DNA of 64,000 bases from Bradyrhizobium ottawaense (GTDB lineage: Bacteria; Pseudomonadota; Alphaproteobacteria; Rhizobiales; Xanthobacteraceae). The stretch's first letter is position 1. Each line of letters opens with the position of its first letter. The notes under the pieces were generated by a model. That model worked only from the letters and a program-made list of their open reading frames with translations, did no database searches and was not told the DNA's origin. Location of the stretch: the NCBI RefSeq assembly GCF_900099825.1, contig NZ_LT629693.1, positions 3,855,001 through 3,919,000 of the forward strand. The letters are read 5' to 3'. Below are positions 27,671 to 36,512 of the stretch, one piece after another. The position numbers and the translations under genes are program-made.

Positions 27671-28438
27671 CTACCGCAGCACGCCGTCCAGCGCCGGCAG
27701 GCCGATGAGGACGGCGGCGGCGATCAGCGCGTAGCAGATCGAGCGGAACAGGTTCTCGCTGGCGCGGCCGAACAGCGAGGCGCCGAACCAGACACCGACG
27801 GCGTAGATCGGCCCGACGATGATCGAGAACCGGATCGCATCCGCCGTGATCAGGCCGGTCAGCGCATAGCTGACAAGGGAAAAGAAATCCGACGCGGCGA
27901 AGAACAGCACGATATTGGCGCGCTGGATCACCGAAGCGATCGGGCGGCCGAGCCAGTAGCCGACGATCGGCGGTCCGCCGGTCTGGGCGAGGCCGCTGCA
28001 AAAGCCCGAGAGCCCGCCGATCCCGATCGAAATCGCTGCGTGCTCCTTGCCCCGGTAGCGCCAGCCGGACAGCAGCAGCAACAAGGCGAAGACGAAAACG
28101 GAAATGATCCAGCGCGTGGTTACCGGCTCGAGCCGGCTGAGCAACCAGGTTCCGATGGGAACGCCGACCAGCGCGCCGAGCGTCATGATCGCGGTCGCCT
28201 TGCGGTCGGCCCGCTTCCACGCGTTCGGGATCAGCGGTGCCGAGCCGACAAAATCGATGATCAGCAGCAGCGCCGCCACCAGCCGTGGCGCGGCGATCGA
28301 ACTCGCCAGCGGCATGAAGATCAGGGCGGAGCCGAAACCGGAAAATCCGCGCGCGATGCCCGAGACCAGTGCGATCGCGCAGATCGCGATCGCCACGTTG
28401 AGGCTGATGTCGGTCGGGATGAGGCCGGTGATGATCAT
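27671..28438 (-). CDS. TauE/SafE-family membrane permease
   Basis: 255 residues with seven to eight hydrophobic segments in the two-half TauE/SafE arrangement, including the family ends GIARGFSGFGSALIFMPL and GLSGFCSGLAQTGGPPIVGYWLG. Members export sulfite, sulfonate or other organic anions. No sulfur genes are near, so the substrate is open. It is transcribed towards the amine oxidase and is followed by the composite palindrome. The ATG at 28438 is separated from pheT by a family A repeat. Confidence 0.85.
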   Translation of the reverse strand: MIITGLIPTDISLNVAIAICAIALVSGIARGFSGFGSALIFMPLASSIAAPRLVAALLLIIDFVGSAPLIPNAWKRADRKATAIMTLGALVGVPIGTWLLSRLEPVTTRWIISVFVFALLLLLSGWRYRGKEHAAISIGIGGLSGFCSGLAQTGGPPIVGYWLGRPIASVIQRANIVLFFAASDFFSLVSYALTGLITADAIRFSIIVGPIYAVGVWFGASLFGRASENLFRSICYALIAAAVLIGLPALDGVLR

Positions 28439-28450
28439 GCTTTAGTTCTT

Positions 28451-28498
28451 GAGCATGATGTTGTCCGAAAACCGCCTACACTTTTCGGCATCATGCTC
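28451..28498. repeat. Palindromic repeat, family A copy 3
   Basis: 48 bases with perfect 10-base ends GAGCATGATG and CATCATGCTC and an inner CCGAAAA...TTTTCGG pair. It lies between TauE and the end of pheT on the minus strand and may serve as a processing or termination hairpin after pheT. Confidence 0.85.
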
Positions 28499-28513
28499 GA
28501 CGTCCGAGCATGG

Positions 28514-30922
28514 TCATGCGCGCAACGTGCCGCCGGTCTTCTTCGTTACCTCGGCCACGATTTTCGCCGCCACCGCATCGATTTCCTGATCGGTCAGCGT
28601 TTTCTCGCGCGGCTGGATCGTGACGGCGATCGCGATGGACTTCTTGCCGTCCTCGATGCCCTTGCCTTCATAGACGTCGAACACGGTCACGTCCGTAATC
28701 AGCTTCTTGTCGACGCCCTGCGCCGAACGCACGATATCGCCGGCCCTGACGCTGCGATCGACGATGAACGCGAAGTCGCGCGACACCGGCTGGAACGCGG
28801 AGAGTTCGAGCACCGGCTTGGCGCGGGTCGGCTTCTGCTTCGCATCGGGGATGCGGTTGAGGATCACTTCGAAGGCGATCAGCGGACCATCTGCGCGAAG
28901 CGCCTCTAATGTGCGCGGATGCAGTTCGCCGAAATAGCCGAGCACGTTTTGCGGGCCGATCTGAATGGTGCCGGAACGGCCGGGATGCAGCCATGCGGGC
29001 CCTCCCGACACGATCTGCAGCGCCTGCATCGGCGCGCCCGCTGCCGCCAGCACCGCGAACGCATCAGCCTTGCCGTCGAGCGCGTCGGCCATGACAGCGC
29101 CGGACCAGTGCCGTCCCATGCCTTTCGAGGACGCAAAGCCATGGCGCACGCCGGAGGCCGCGACCATCTGGTCCTCGGGTCTGTCGCCCCTGAACACCTG
29201 GCCGACTTCGAACAGCGCCACATCGGAGAAGCCGCGATGGACGTTGGCCTGCGCTGCGGCAACGAGGCCCGGCAGCAGGCTCGGCCGCATGTCGGACAGG
29301 TCGGATGCGATCGGATTGGCCACCGCGAGTTCGGCCTGTCCGCCGCCGAACAATTCGGCCGCGGATTTTGAGATGAACGACCACGTCACGGCTTCGACCA
29401 TGCCGCGCGCGGCGAGCGCGCGCTTGGCGCGGCGGGTGCGGAGCTGGATCTGGGTCAGCACCGGCTTGCGCGGGGCGTCACCGCGGTCGAACGGCGTCAT
29501 CGGCACCTTGTCGACGCCGACGATGCGCACGATTTCCTCGACGATGTCCGCCTTGCCGCTCACATCGGTGCGCCAGGACGGTACCGCGATCTTCACCACC
29601 GGGCCGCTGCCGGCGACCATGAAGCCGAGACGGCCCAGGATCAGTTTCACTTCCGGGAAGGGCACCTCAACGCCCGCGAGCCGCTTGACCTCGGTCAACG
29701 GGAATTCGATCACCCGGTCTTCGCCAAACGCCTTGCCGACGACGACGTTCTCGGATGGCGTGCCACCGCACATTTCCATCACCAGCTTGGTGGCGAGTTC
29801 CAGCCCCGGCACCATGAAGGCCGGATCGACGCCGCGTTCGAAGCGATAGCGCGCATCCGAATTGATGCCGAGCTTGCGGCCCGACTGCGCGATGTTGATC
29901 TCGTTCCACAGCGCGGATTCGATCAGCACGTCCGTGGTGTTCTCGTCGCAGCCGGAGGCTTCGCCGCCCATGATGCCGGCGAGCGATTCGACGCCGTGGT
30001 CGTCGGCGATGACGCAGACGCCGCTGTCGAGGGTGTAGGTGCGGCCGTCGAGCGCCAGCAGCGTCTCGCCGTCCTTGGCGCGGCGCACGGTCAGATTGCC
30101 CGTCACCTTTTTGGCGTCGAACACATGCAGCGGCCGGGCGCGGTCGTAGGTCATGAAGTTGGTGATATCGACCAGCGCGTTGATCGGGCGCAGCCCGATC
30201 GAGGTCAGGCGCTGCTGCAGCCACTCCGGCGAGGGTCCGTTCTTGACGCCGCGCACCAGCCGCAGCGCAAAGCCCGGGCACAGCGCGGCGTCTTCGACCT
30301 TGACCTGCACCGGGCAGGGGAATTCACCCTTGATCGGCTTGATACCGGGGTCTTTGAACTTGCCCATGTCGGCGGCGGAGAGATCGCGCGCGATGCCGTG
30401 CACGCCGGTGCAGTCCTGGCGATTGGGCGTCAGGTTGATTTCGAGCATGGGATCGCCGAGGCCGGCCCACTGCGCGTAGGCGGCGCCGATGGGCGCATCG
30501 GCCGGCAGCTCCATGATGCCGTCATGGTCTTCGGAAATCTGCAATTCGGCCGCCGAGCACAGCATGCCGCGGCTCTCGACGCCGCGGATGGTGCCGACGC
30601 CGAGCGTGATGTTCTTGCCGGGAATGAAGGTGCCGGGTGGCGAGAACACGCTGACGAGACCGGCGCGCGCATTCGGCGCGCCGCACACCACCTGCACCGG
30701 CGCACCGCCGTCGCCGGTATCGACCATGCAGACGCGCAAGCGGTCCGCATTCGGATGCTGTTCGGCCGAGATCACCCGTGCGATCGAAAACGGCGCCAAT
30801 GCCTTCGCCTTGTCCTCGATATGCTCGACCTCGAGCCCGATCATGGTGAGCTTGTCGGCAAGCTTTTCCAAGGGCTCGTCGGTGTCGAGATGTTCCTTCA
30901 GCCAGGAGAGCGTGAATTTCAT
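28514..30922 (-). CDS. pheT: Phenylalanine-tRNA ligase beta subunit
   Basis: 802 residues, the normal length for the beta chain of the alpha2-beta2 enzyme. In order: N-terminal B1 ([33 protein letters not shown]), a tRNA-binding OB domain ([23 protein letters not shown]), B3/B4 with the editing site ([23 protein letters not shown]), B5 ([13 protein letters not shown]), the B6-B7 catalytic-like half ([13 protein letters not shown]) and a C-terminal FDX-ACB anticodon-binding domain ([14 protein letters not shown]). Unlike most bacteria, pheS is not adjacent: an ASCH gene and a DUF559 gene lie between them, all with four-base ATGA overlaps. Confidence 0.96.
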   Translation of the reverse strand: MKFTLSWLKEHLDTDEPLEKLADKLTMIGLEVEHIEDKAKALAPFSIARVISAEQHPNADRLRVCMVDTGDGGAPVQVVCGAPNARAGLVSVFSPPGTFIPGKNITLGVGTIRGVESRGMLCSAAELQISEDHDGIMELPADAPIGAAYAQWAGLGDPMLEINLTPNRQDCTGVHGIARDLSAADMGKFKDPGIKPIKGEFPCPVQVKVEDAALCPGFALRLVRGVKNGPSPEWLQQRLTSIGLRPINALVDITNFMTYDRARPLHVFDAKKVTGNLTVRRAKDGETLLALDGRTYTLDSGVCVIADDHGVESLAGIMGGEASGCDENTTDVLIESALWNEINIAQSGRKLGINSDARYRFERGVDPAFMVPGLELATKLVMEMCGGTPSENVVVGKAFGEDRVIEFPLTEVKRLAGVEVPFPEVKLILGRLGFMVAGSGPVVKIAVPSWRTDVSGKADIVEEIVRIVGVDKVPMTPFDRGDAPRKPVLTQIQLRTRRAKRALAARGMVEAVTWSFISKSAAELFGGGQAELAVANPIASDLSDMRPSLLPGLVAAAQANVHRGFSDVALFEVGQVFRGDRPEDQMVAASGVRHGFASSKGMGRHWSGAVMADALDGKADAFAVLAAAGAPMQALQIVSGGPAWLHPGRSGTIQIGPQNVLGYFGELHPRTLEALRADGPLIAFEVILNRIPDAKQKPTRAKPVLELSAFQPVSRDFAFIVDRSVRAGDIVRSAQGVDKKLITDVTVFDVYEGKGIEDGKKSIAIAVTIQPREKTLTDQEIDAVAAKIVAEVTKKTGGTLRA

Positions 30923-31353
30923 GATCTTTGCTTCTCTTGTCCCCTCTCCCGCTTGCGGGGGAGGGTTAGGGTGGGAGCTCTCTCCGCGACGGCAGCGGCA
31001 ATTGTTTCAAGCACACCATCGCGGTTTGTCATCACGTCGTGATTGCTGAAGCGAAGGACCTGAAACCCCTTCGCCTCGATAACGGCGGAGCGGGTACCAT
31101 CCTTCTGCTCCGCTTGATTGGAGAAATGCTGCCCGCCGTCGAGCTCGATCACGAGCAGGGCGGCGTGACATACGAAGTCGGCGATATAGTTTTGGATCGG
31201 GACCTGACGACGAAAGGAAGCGCCGTTCAATCGATGGCCGCGCAGAGCGGCCCACAGGAGCCGTTCCGCGTCGGTAGAGTTTTTTCGGAGCGCGCGGGCG
31301 TTGGAACGAAGTTTGGTGGAGACCTTCCACGTCGGATTGTTCTCGTCAGCCAT
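30919..31353 (-). CDS. DUF559 (Vsr-like) endonuclease-domain protein
   Basis: 144 residues from the ATG at 31353; its TGA overlaps the pheT ATG. The family core is clear: [58 protein letters not shown] and a [13 protein letters not shown] end, with the acidic residue in ELDGGQH as part of the restriction-endonuclease-like active site. The last ~18 residues ([19 protein letters not shown]) are encoded by a copy of an intergenic palindromic repeat, and two more copies lie just upstream of the start. Function is undemonstrated for the family; its relatives include the Vsr mismatch nicking enzyme. It is lodged inside the pheS-pheT operon. Confidence 0.85.
   Translation of the reverse strand: MADENNPTWKVSTKLRSNARALRKNSTDAERLLWAALRGHRLNGASFRRQVPIQNYIADFVCHAALLVIELDGGQHFSNQAEQKDGTRSAVIEAKGFQVLRFSNHDVMTNRDGVLETIAAAVAERAPTLTLPRKRERGQEKQRS
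30942..30988. repeat. REP-like repeat, family C, copy R1 (in the 3' end of DUF559)
   Basis: 47 bases reading CCCTCTCCCGCTTGCGGG then GGAGGGTTAGGGTGGG and CTCTCTCCGCG. The first part is a hairpin CTCCCGCTTGCGGGGGAG. It is identical to R3 at 31505-31551 except at one or two positions, in the same orientation. On the minus strand it supplies the C-terminal codons of the DUF559 protein. Confidence 0.85.
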
Positions 31354-31374
31354 TGAGACCTCCGATGCGGCGGC

Positions 31375-31413
31375 ACCCCCACCCCAACCCTCCCCCGCAA
31401 GCGGGAGAGGGAG
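31375..31413. repeat. REP-like repeat, family C, copy R2 (inverted)
   Basis: The reverse orientation of the R1/R3 element: CCCACCCCAACCCTCCCCC followed by GCAAGCGGGAGAGGG. It lies 22 bases upstream of the DUF559 ATG (on the minus strand), between the start codon and R3. R2 and R3 face each other and could form one long hairpin in the transcript. Confidence 0.85.
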
Positions 31414-31504
31414 TCCGACCTGTCGAGCCGATGGAAGATTCGTACCCCTATATTCGCTCATAGTATGCGTGCGTGCGAAGGTGTTCATCTCGGCGGCAGT
31501 CCAT

Positions 31505-31551
31505 TCCCTCTCCCGCTTGCGGGGGAGGGTTAGGGTGGGGGCTCTCTCCGC
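31505..31551. repeat. REP-like repeat, family C, copy R3
   Basis: 47 bases in direct orientation to R1, near-identical over the whole length. It lies just downstream of the ASCH gene's stop on the minus strand and upstream of the DUF559 gene, so R1 and R3 bracket the DUF559 coding region as direct repeats about 560 bases apart. Confidence 0.85.
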
Positions 31552-31580
31552 GGCGAGAGTGTTGAGATACGCCGAGCCGT

Positions 31581-31985
31581 TCACGACACCCGCTCCGCAA
31601 AAACCTCGACCAGACGGAAACGTTCGCACATCAGCATCATGTCTTCGCTGAAGCGGCCCATCCGCCCGAAATAGGTGCGATGGGCTTCGCGCCAATAGCG
31701 GAGGCTGCGGTCGCCTTCGCCTTCTTCATAGGCAAAGCCGGCGTCCACTTCGTTGTAGCTGATGTAGCTCACCTCGAGCGTCTCGATCACGCAAGCGGGT
31801 ACGCCGCGTCCGTCGAGCACGATCCAGCGTTCGCCGGGCGTCGACGTGTTGGGCTCATCCTCGGTGGAGCAGGTCGCGGTCTTCACTTCCCGAACGACAA
31901 GGTCGAGCAACTCGTCGGCCAATGCCGGCCCGTCGCCGAACGCGAACGAGCGCAGGCCCTGATATTTCGCAGGGACGGCACTCAC
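31581..31985 (-). CDS. ASCH-domain protein
   Basis: 134 residues. The ASCH signature is present: [45 protein letters not shown] and [30 protein letters not shown] domains share the PUA-like fold and are thought to bind RNA; a few relatives are ribonucleases or amidohydrolases. Its ATG overlaps the pheS stop codon (ATGA), so it is translated in the phenylalanyl-tRNA synthetase operon. Any role in tRNA metabolism is inferred from this coupling only. Confidence 0.87.
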   Translation of the reverse strand: MSAVPAKYQGLRSFAFGDGPALADELLDLVVREVKTATCSTEDEPNTSTPGERWIVLDGRGVPACVIETLEVSYISYNEVDAGFAYEEGEGDRSLRYWREAHRTYFGRMGRFSEDMMLMCERFRLVEVFAERVS

Positions 31986-33064
31986 GTGCTCAGTCCCCCC
32001 GCGAGCGTCGGGACGTCGAGCGGCTTGAAGCCGTAATGCGCGAGCCAGCGCACGTCGTTTTCGAACAACTGCCTCAGATCGGATATGCCGTATTTCAGCA
32101 TCGCGATGCGATCGATGCCCATACCCCAGGCAAAGCCCTGGTAGACGTCGGGATCGATGCCGCAGGCGCGCAGCACGTTCGGATGCACCATGCCGCAGCC
32201 GAGAATCTCCAGCCAGTCCTCGCCTTCGCCGAAGCGAATTTCACCCTTGTCGCGGCGGCACTGGATGTCGACCTCGAGCGAGGGCTCGGTGAACGGGAAG
32301 AACGACGGCCGGAACCGCATGTTGAGGTGGTCGACCTCGAAGAACGCCTTGCAGAACTCCTGCAGGATCCATTTGAGATGGCCGAGATGCGAGCCCTTGT
32401 CGATGACGAGACCTTCGACCTGGTGGAACTGCGGCGTGTGCGTCGCGTCGGAATCGATGCGATAGGTGCGGCCCGGGCAGATCACGCGGATCGGCGGCTT
32501 CTGGGTCAGCATGGTGCGCACCTGCACCGGCGAGGTGTGGGTGCGCAACAGCATGCGCGAACCGTCTTCCTTGGGATTGAAGAAGAAGGTGTCGTGCATT
32601 TCCCGCGCCGGATGGCCTTCGGGAAAGTTCAGTTTTGTAAAGTTGTAGTCATCGGTCTCGATGTCAGGACCTTCGGCGACGGCAAAGCCCATGTCGGCGA
32701 AGATCGTGTTGACCTCCTCGAACACCTGGCTCAGCGGATGGATGCGGCCCGCTTCGGCCGGCGCTTCGCGCAGCGGCAGCGTGACGTCAATGGTCTCGGA
32801 AGCAAGCCGCGCATCGAGTGCGGCCGATTTCAGGATGTCGCGGCGCGCGGTCAGCGCCTCCGTCACCTTGTCCTTGGCGAGGTTGATCGCGGCACCCTGC
32901 GTCTTGCGCTCGTCCGGCGACATCTTGCCGAGTGTGGCGAGCAGCGCGGAGATCGAGCCTTTCTTGCCGAGCGCTGCGACACGCACCGCTTCGAGCGCGG
33001 GCTCGTCGGAGGCCGCGGCGATTTGGCTGAGAATCTGAGATTCGAGTTGAGCGAGATCGGACAT
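31982..33064 (-). CDS. pheS: Phenylalanine-tRNA ligase alpha subunit
   Basis: 360 residues from the ATG at 33064; a GTG four codons upstream is possible. An N-terminal coiled coil (residues ~1-90) leads into the class II core: [19 protein letters not shown], motif 2 with [35 protein letters not shown], and motif 3 [35 protein letters not shown] sequence near 300-335. It charges tRNA-Phe with phenylalanine together with PheT. It is first of a minus-strand operon pheS-ASCH-DUF559-pheT. A composite repeat separates it from rplT. Confidence 0.96.
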   Translation of the reverse strand: MSDLAQLESQILSQIAAASDEPALEAVRVAALGKKGSISALLATLGKMSPDERKTQGAAINLAKDKVTEALTARRDILKSAALDARLASETIDVTLPLREAPAEAGRIHPLSQVFEEVNTIFADMGFAVAEGPDIETDDYNFTKLNFPEGHPAREMHDTFFFNPKEDGSRMLLRTHTSPVQVRTMLTQKPPIRVICPGRTYRIDSDATHTPQFHQVEGLVIDKGSHLGHLKWILQEFCKAFFEVDHLNMRFRPSFFPFTEPSLEVDIQCRRDKGEIRFGEGEDWLEILGCGMVHPNVLRACGIDPDVYQGFAWGMGIDRIAMLKYGISDLRQLFENDVRWLAHYGFKPLDVPTLAGGLST

Positions 33065-33111
33065 GGCGACGGGCACCTCTGGGGAACACGCGCTCGCAGT
33101 CCAAGCGGGAT

Positions 33112-33205
33112 CGTCATCATCCGCGAAAGCGGATGATCCAGTAACCCCCGGGGTCAGTAGGTCGGTCGGTGGTTACTGGATGCCCCGCCTGCGCGGGGCA
33201 TGACA
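33112..33205. repeat. Two-hairpin intergenic repeat between pheS and rplT
   Basis: Left hairpin TCATCCGCGAAAGCGGATGA and right hairpin ATGCCCCGCCTGCGCGGGGCAT are joined by inverted CCAGTAACC / GGTTACTGG arms. A related unit with CCCAGTA / TACTGGG arms and the same GCCCCGCCT...GCGGGGCATGACA right end is at 36369-36487. It lies downstream of rplT and upstream of pheS on the minus strand and could end or process the rplT transcript. Confidence 0.85.
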
Positions 33206-33238
33206 CCGGAATTGCAAGACGCCGCGGCGATTGCGAAC

Positions 33239-33598
33239 TTAAGCCGCGAGCGCGGCCTTGGCCTTCTCGGCGATCGCCTGGAACGCCGACGGTTCGGTGA
33301 TGGCGAGATCCGACAGCACCTTGCGGTCGACCGTGATGCCCGACTTGGCAAGGCCGTTGATAAACACGCTGTAGGTCATGCCGAACGGACGAACGGCCGC
33401 GTTGATGCGCTGGATCCAGAGCGCGCGGAAGGTACGCTTCTTGCGCTTGCGGTCGCGGAAGGCATATTGCCCGGCCTTCTCGACGGCGGCCTTGGCGGCG
33501 CGGATGGTGTTCTTGCGGCGGCCGCGGAAACCCTTGGCGGCCTTGTAGACTTTCTTGTGCCTGGCGTGAGAGGTCACACCGCGTTTGACGCGAGACAT
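33239..33598 (-). CDS. rplT: 50S ribosomal protein L20
   Basis: 119 residues, normal length. The start [30 protein letters not shown] and the [27 protein letters not shown] block are the highly conserved L20 sequence. It binds 23S rRNA and is needed for early 50S assembly; in many bacteria it also represses its own operon by binding the mRNA. It follows rpmI on the minus strand with a 78-base gap. Confidence 0.98.
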   Translation of the reverse strand: MSRVKRGVTSHARHKKVYKAAKGFRGRRKNTIRAAKAAVEKAGQYAFRDRKRKKRTFRALWIQRINAAVRPFGMTYSVFINGLAKSGITVDRKVLSDLAITEPSAFQAIAEKAKAALAA

Positions 33599-33676
33599 GA
33601 CTGCTATCCTTGAATTTTAAATGGGTGACAGATCGCCGCGCGAACGCGGCTCGGCTAATTTGGACCGCGTGCGCGA

Positions 33677-33877
33677 TCAGGCGTTCGGCAAGAAATACTT
33701 CTTGATGTTGTCGCCATCGGTCTTGAACAGCACGCGGGTGCCGCGGAGCTGACGAATCTGCTTCTTCGTCCGCTTGATCATGCCGTGGCGTTTACCGGCC
33801 TGGGCGGCCATTACTTTGCCAGTGGCAGTCACCTTGAAGCGCTTTTTAGCGCCCGACTTGGTCTTCAGCTTGGGCAT
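33677..33877 (-). CDS. rpmI: 50S ribosomal protein L35
   Basis: 66 residues from the ATG at 33877, preceded by [30 protein letters not shown] and [20 protein letters not shown] are diagnostic. It is the first gene of rpmI-rplT; infC, which is commonly upstream in the same operon, is here 0.9 kb away, with an opposite-strand gene in between. A terminator-like hairpin 28 bases before the start suggests control by attenuation. Confidence 0.98.
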   Translation of the reverse strand: MPKLKTKSGAKKRFKVTATGKVMAAQAGKRHGMIKRTKKQIRQLRGTRVLFKTDGDNIKKYFLPNA

Positions 33878-33897
33878 TTGGCTCTCCTGTTGCCACA

Positions 33898-33927
33898 GAA
33901 AAACGCGCCCCGAGGGGCGCTTTTGCG
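33898..33927 (-). promoter_or_regulatory. Terminator-like hairpin in the rpmI leader (candidate attenuator)
   Basis: On the minus strand the perfect 7-bp stem GCGCCCC-TC-GGGGCGC is followed by GTTTTTC, the form of an intrinsic terminator. It sits upstream of the rpmI ribosome site, where it would stop transcription before the first gene. Because the flanking AAAA also pairs with TTTT, it could work in both directions and also end the plus strand. A leader terminator that L20 or another signal overrides would be a reasonable model. Confidence 0.65.
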
Positions 33928-34140
33928 GCTTAAAATGCTCGTTAGAGCGTTGGAAGTGCTCAGGTTTTTCCGAAAACGAAACAACCCGCACGGGTCATCG
34001 ACACGGCAGCCCTTAATCAGCCGGGCGATGAAGGCTGGGCTTATGGCAGAGGAAGCGGAAATTGGCAATGATGAACCGTCACATGGTTTGCATGGACGAA
34101 TGGCCTGATGTCATCACCCTCAGCCTGGAACAGGAAGAAA

Positions 34141-34563
34141 ATGACCCATTTCAATCAACCTATTTCCCAATCTGCCCGTTTTTCCCTGCTGCGCCGTCCC
34201 CTGCGCTGGTTGCCCGTTTTGGCCGTTCTGGCCACTGCGGCGGCACCTGGTACCGCTGACGCGGCCCGAAGGGGCGGAGCCTATGACGGCACCTGGACCA
34301 CGGTATTCGCGACCACACGGGGCAATTGCTCCTCCGGCTACAGCGTGCCGTTTCTGGTGACCGGCAGCCGGGTTTCCTCGGCCGGCGGCGGCCGGGTCGC
34401 CGGCTCGGTCCGCCGCGGTGGCGCGGTAGCGGTTCGGGTATCGGTCGGCGCGTCCAGAGCGAGCGGCGGCGGCCGGCTCGTCGGCAACAGCGGTGCGGGC
34501 TCATGGAGCGGCATCATTACCGGCGACCGCTGCAGCGGCACCTGGCAGGCGACGCGAAGCTAG
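34141..34563 (+). CDS. Small secreted hypothetical protein
   Basis: 140 residues from the ATG at 34141 with AGGAAG upstream. A signal peptide (RPLRWLPVLAVLATAAAPGTADA) precedes a Gly/Ser-rich domain with YDGTWTTVFATTRGNC, GYSVPFLV, and a C-terminal GSWSGIITGDRCSGTWQATR. The two Cys in RGNC and GDRC may form a disulfide. I recognise the build as a family common in Bradyrhizobium (short secreted proteins around a YDG-W motif) but know no function. It lies alone, divergent from rpmI and convergent with infC. Confidence 0.75.
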   Translation: MTHFNQPISQSARFSLLRRPLRWLPVLAVLATAAAPGTADAARRGGAYDGTWTTVFATTRGNCSSGYSVPFLVTGSRVSSAGGGRVAGSVRRGGAVAVRVSVGASRASGGGRLVGNSGAGSWSGIITGDRCSGTWQATRS

Positions 34564-34710
34564 AGGGAGCGCGGCGCGCCCATTCTACTTTGCATGGGGT
34601 TGTTTTCGCAATTTTGGTCAGCGAAATCCGGGACCCAAGTGTCCCCGGGTCAGCAACGCACCACGCCGCAAAGTGCGGCGCGTTGCGCAGCATCCGGGGA
34701 GCGCATCAAA

Positions 34711-34745
34711 ACGAAAACGGCCCGCCAGATCAACTGACGGGCCGT
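34711..34745 (-). terminator. Intrinsic terminator of infC
   Basis: On the minus strand ACGGCCCG and CGGGCCGT form an 8-bp stem extended by CAG/CTG around ATCAA-type loop bases, followed by CGTTTTCGTTTTG. It begins about 23 bases beyond the infC stop codon. Confidence 0.85.
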
Positions 34746-34767
34746 CTTGCAATCTCACAAATTCAAA

Positions 34768-35307
34768 TCAGCGCGGCGCCAGTACCATCACGACCTGGCG
34801 GCCTTCGAAACGCGCATCCTGCTCGACCTTGGCGTATTCGGCGACGTCGGCCTTGACCTTGTCCAGGAGCTTGGTGCCGATTTCCTGGTGCGCCATTTCG
34901 CGGCCACGGTAGCGCAAGGTGATCTTGACCTTGTCGCCTTCCTCGAAGAACCGCTGCATCGCGCGCATCTTCACGTCGTAATCGTGATCGTCGATCATCG
35001 GCCGCAGCTTGATCTCCTTGATCTCGACGACCTTCTGCTTCTTGCGGGCTTCGGCGGCTTTCTTCTGCGCGGAATACTTGAACTTCCCGTAGTCCATGAT
35101 CTTGCAAACGGGAGGATTATTGTTCGGCGAAATCTCGACAAGATCCATGCCCGCTTCAAGGGCCATCTTGACGGCCAACACGGTTTCGACCGTGCCGTGG
35201 TTGAGGCCGGTCTGATCAATCAGCTGGATCTGCGCGTTGCGGATTTCATCATTGGTGCGCGGCCCGTCTTTGGTCGCGGCGGGCGGGGCTCTGTTGGGAC
35301 GGCGAAT
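34768..35307 (-). CDS. infC: Translation initiation factor IF-3, probable AUU start
   Basis: 179 residues. IF-3 keeps the ribosomal subunits apart and proofreads the initiator codon. Conserved blocks include [71 protein letters not shown] residues and the C-terminal [15 protein letters not shown]. No ATG, GTG or TTG fits the family start. Instead ATT at 35305-35307 (Ile-Arg-Arg-Pro-Asn-Arg) is preceded by GGAG at a normal distance, the same rare codon that E. coli infC uses so that IF-3 represses its own translation. An upstream TTG at 35352 would add 15 residues not typical of the family. Confidence 0.93.
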   Translation of the reverse strand: MRRPNRAPPAATKDGPRTNDEIRNAQIQLIDQTGLNHGTVETVLAVKMALEAGMDLVEISPNNNPPVCKIMDYGKFKYSAQKKAAEARKKQKVVEIKEIKLRPMIDDHDYDVKMRAMQRFFEEGDKVKITLRYRGREMAHQEIGTKLLDKVKADVAEYAKVEQDARFEGRQVVMVLAPR

Positions 35308-35533
35308 GGGTAACTCTCCAAAGTTGTGAAGGAAGGCCTTATTTTGAAGCAATACGCGTCGGCGAGCAAGCGAACTCGCTGTGTGCGCGCTAAAACCGTC
35401 AAATGCGAGGCATTTTGGTCACGCCGGGCAAATATAGCGCGATCGCATGATCCGCAAGGACAGTCCGGACCGGTCGACCGTTGACCGATCGGGCGTGCTC
35501 ACGGACAAAGCAGCGGGCGAGAGCAGCGGAACC

Positions 35534-36349
35534 ATGACCAATTCAGCGCCAATCGATCAGGAACCGGCCTTTATCGAGGTCGGCGAGGGCGATGGCCGCC
35601 GCCGGATCGCGGTGCGCGCTCGTGCCGGGGCTGCGCCCGGCAGCACAAGCGGTGCGCCCGGGCTGTTCTGGCTCGGCGGCTTCAATTCCGACATGCGGGG
35701 CACCAAGGCGCTGGCGCTGGATGAATGGGCCGCCAGCAATGGCCGCGCCTGCGTCCGGTTCGATTATTCCGGCCACGGCGAATCCGGCGGCGCCTTCATC
35801 GACGGCACCATCGGGCGCTGGCTGGAAGAGAGCGTGGCCGTGTTCGAGCAGTTCTGCCGCGGGCCGCAGGTCGTGATCGGCTCGTCGATGGGCGGCTGGA
35901 TGGCGCTGCTGCTGGCGCGCGCAATCGCGAGCCGCGCGGCGGCGCGTGCGTCGCTGGCCGGGCTGGTGCTGATCGCGCCGGCCCCGGATTTTACCGAACA
36001 ATTGATGTGGAACGGCTTCTCGCCTGACATCCGCGAGGAGATCACGACCAAGGGAGTCTGGATGCGGCCGTCGGAATATGGTGACGGCACGCCCTATCCG
36101 ATCACGCGCGCGCTGATCGAGGAGGGCCGCAACCACCTCCTGCTCGGCAGCGCCATCGATGTCGGATGCCCGGTGCGCATCCTGCAGGGCGCGCAGGACC
36201 CCGACGTGCCGTGGCAGCACGCCTTTGCACTGGCGCACCGGTTGCCGGCCGAGGACGTGGTGATGACGATGATCCAGGACGGCGACCACCGCCTGTCGCG
36301 GCCGCAGGACATCGCACGGATTCTCGCGGCGGTGGCGGAGATCGGGTGA
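35534..36349 (+). CDS. Alpha/beta-hydrolase
   Basis: 271 residues from the ATG at 35534; the frame is open to 35447. It shows the alpha/beta-hydrolase fold: LFWLGGFNSDMRGTK near the oxyanion region, VRFDYSGHGESGG, the nucleophile elbow VVIGSSMGGWMA (Ser118), the acid in LQGAQDPDVPW and the His in DGDHRLSRPQD. Closest family memory is ABHD10-like esterases, which hydrolyse acyl esters or thioesters. No neighbour hints at its substrate; infC is divergent upstream and a repeat follows. Confidence 0.87.
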   Translation: MTNSAPIDQEPAFIEVGEGDGRRRIAVRARAGAAPGSTSGAPGLFWLGGFNSDMRGTKALALDEWAASNGRACVRFDYSGHGESGGAFIDGTIGRWLEESVAVFEQFCRGPQVVIGSSMGGWMALLLARAIASRAAARASLAGLVLIAPAPDFTEQLMWNGFSPDIREEITTKGVWMRPSEYGDGTPYPITRALIEEGRNHLLLGSAIDVGCPVRILQGAQDPDVPWQHAFALAHRLPAEDVVMTMIQDGDHRLSRPQDIARILAAVAEIG

Positions 36350-36368
36350 GCTATCGCTACGCTTCCCG

Positions 36369-36487
36369 GTGTCATCGTCCGCCTTGTGCGCAATTGCGCA
36401 CTGGGGCGGACGACCCAGTACGCCGCGCCATATCGATTTATCTCGCGCTCTCTGGAATACTGGGTGCCCCGCCTTCGCGGGGCATGA
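36369..36487. repeat. Two-hairpin intergenic repeat with a 16-bp palindrome
   Basis: Contains the perfect palindrome GTGCGCAATTGCGCAC, arms CCCAGTA and TACTGGG, and a right hairpin GCCCCGCCTTCGCGGGGC that ends GGGGCATGACA. The right part matches the right end of the pheS-rplT repeat at 33112-33205. The same 16-bp palindrome recurs at about 57499-57514. Confidence 0.8.
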
Positions 36488-36512
36488 CAAGAATGGGTGA
36501 GGAGACAACGCC

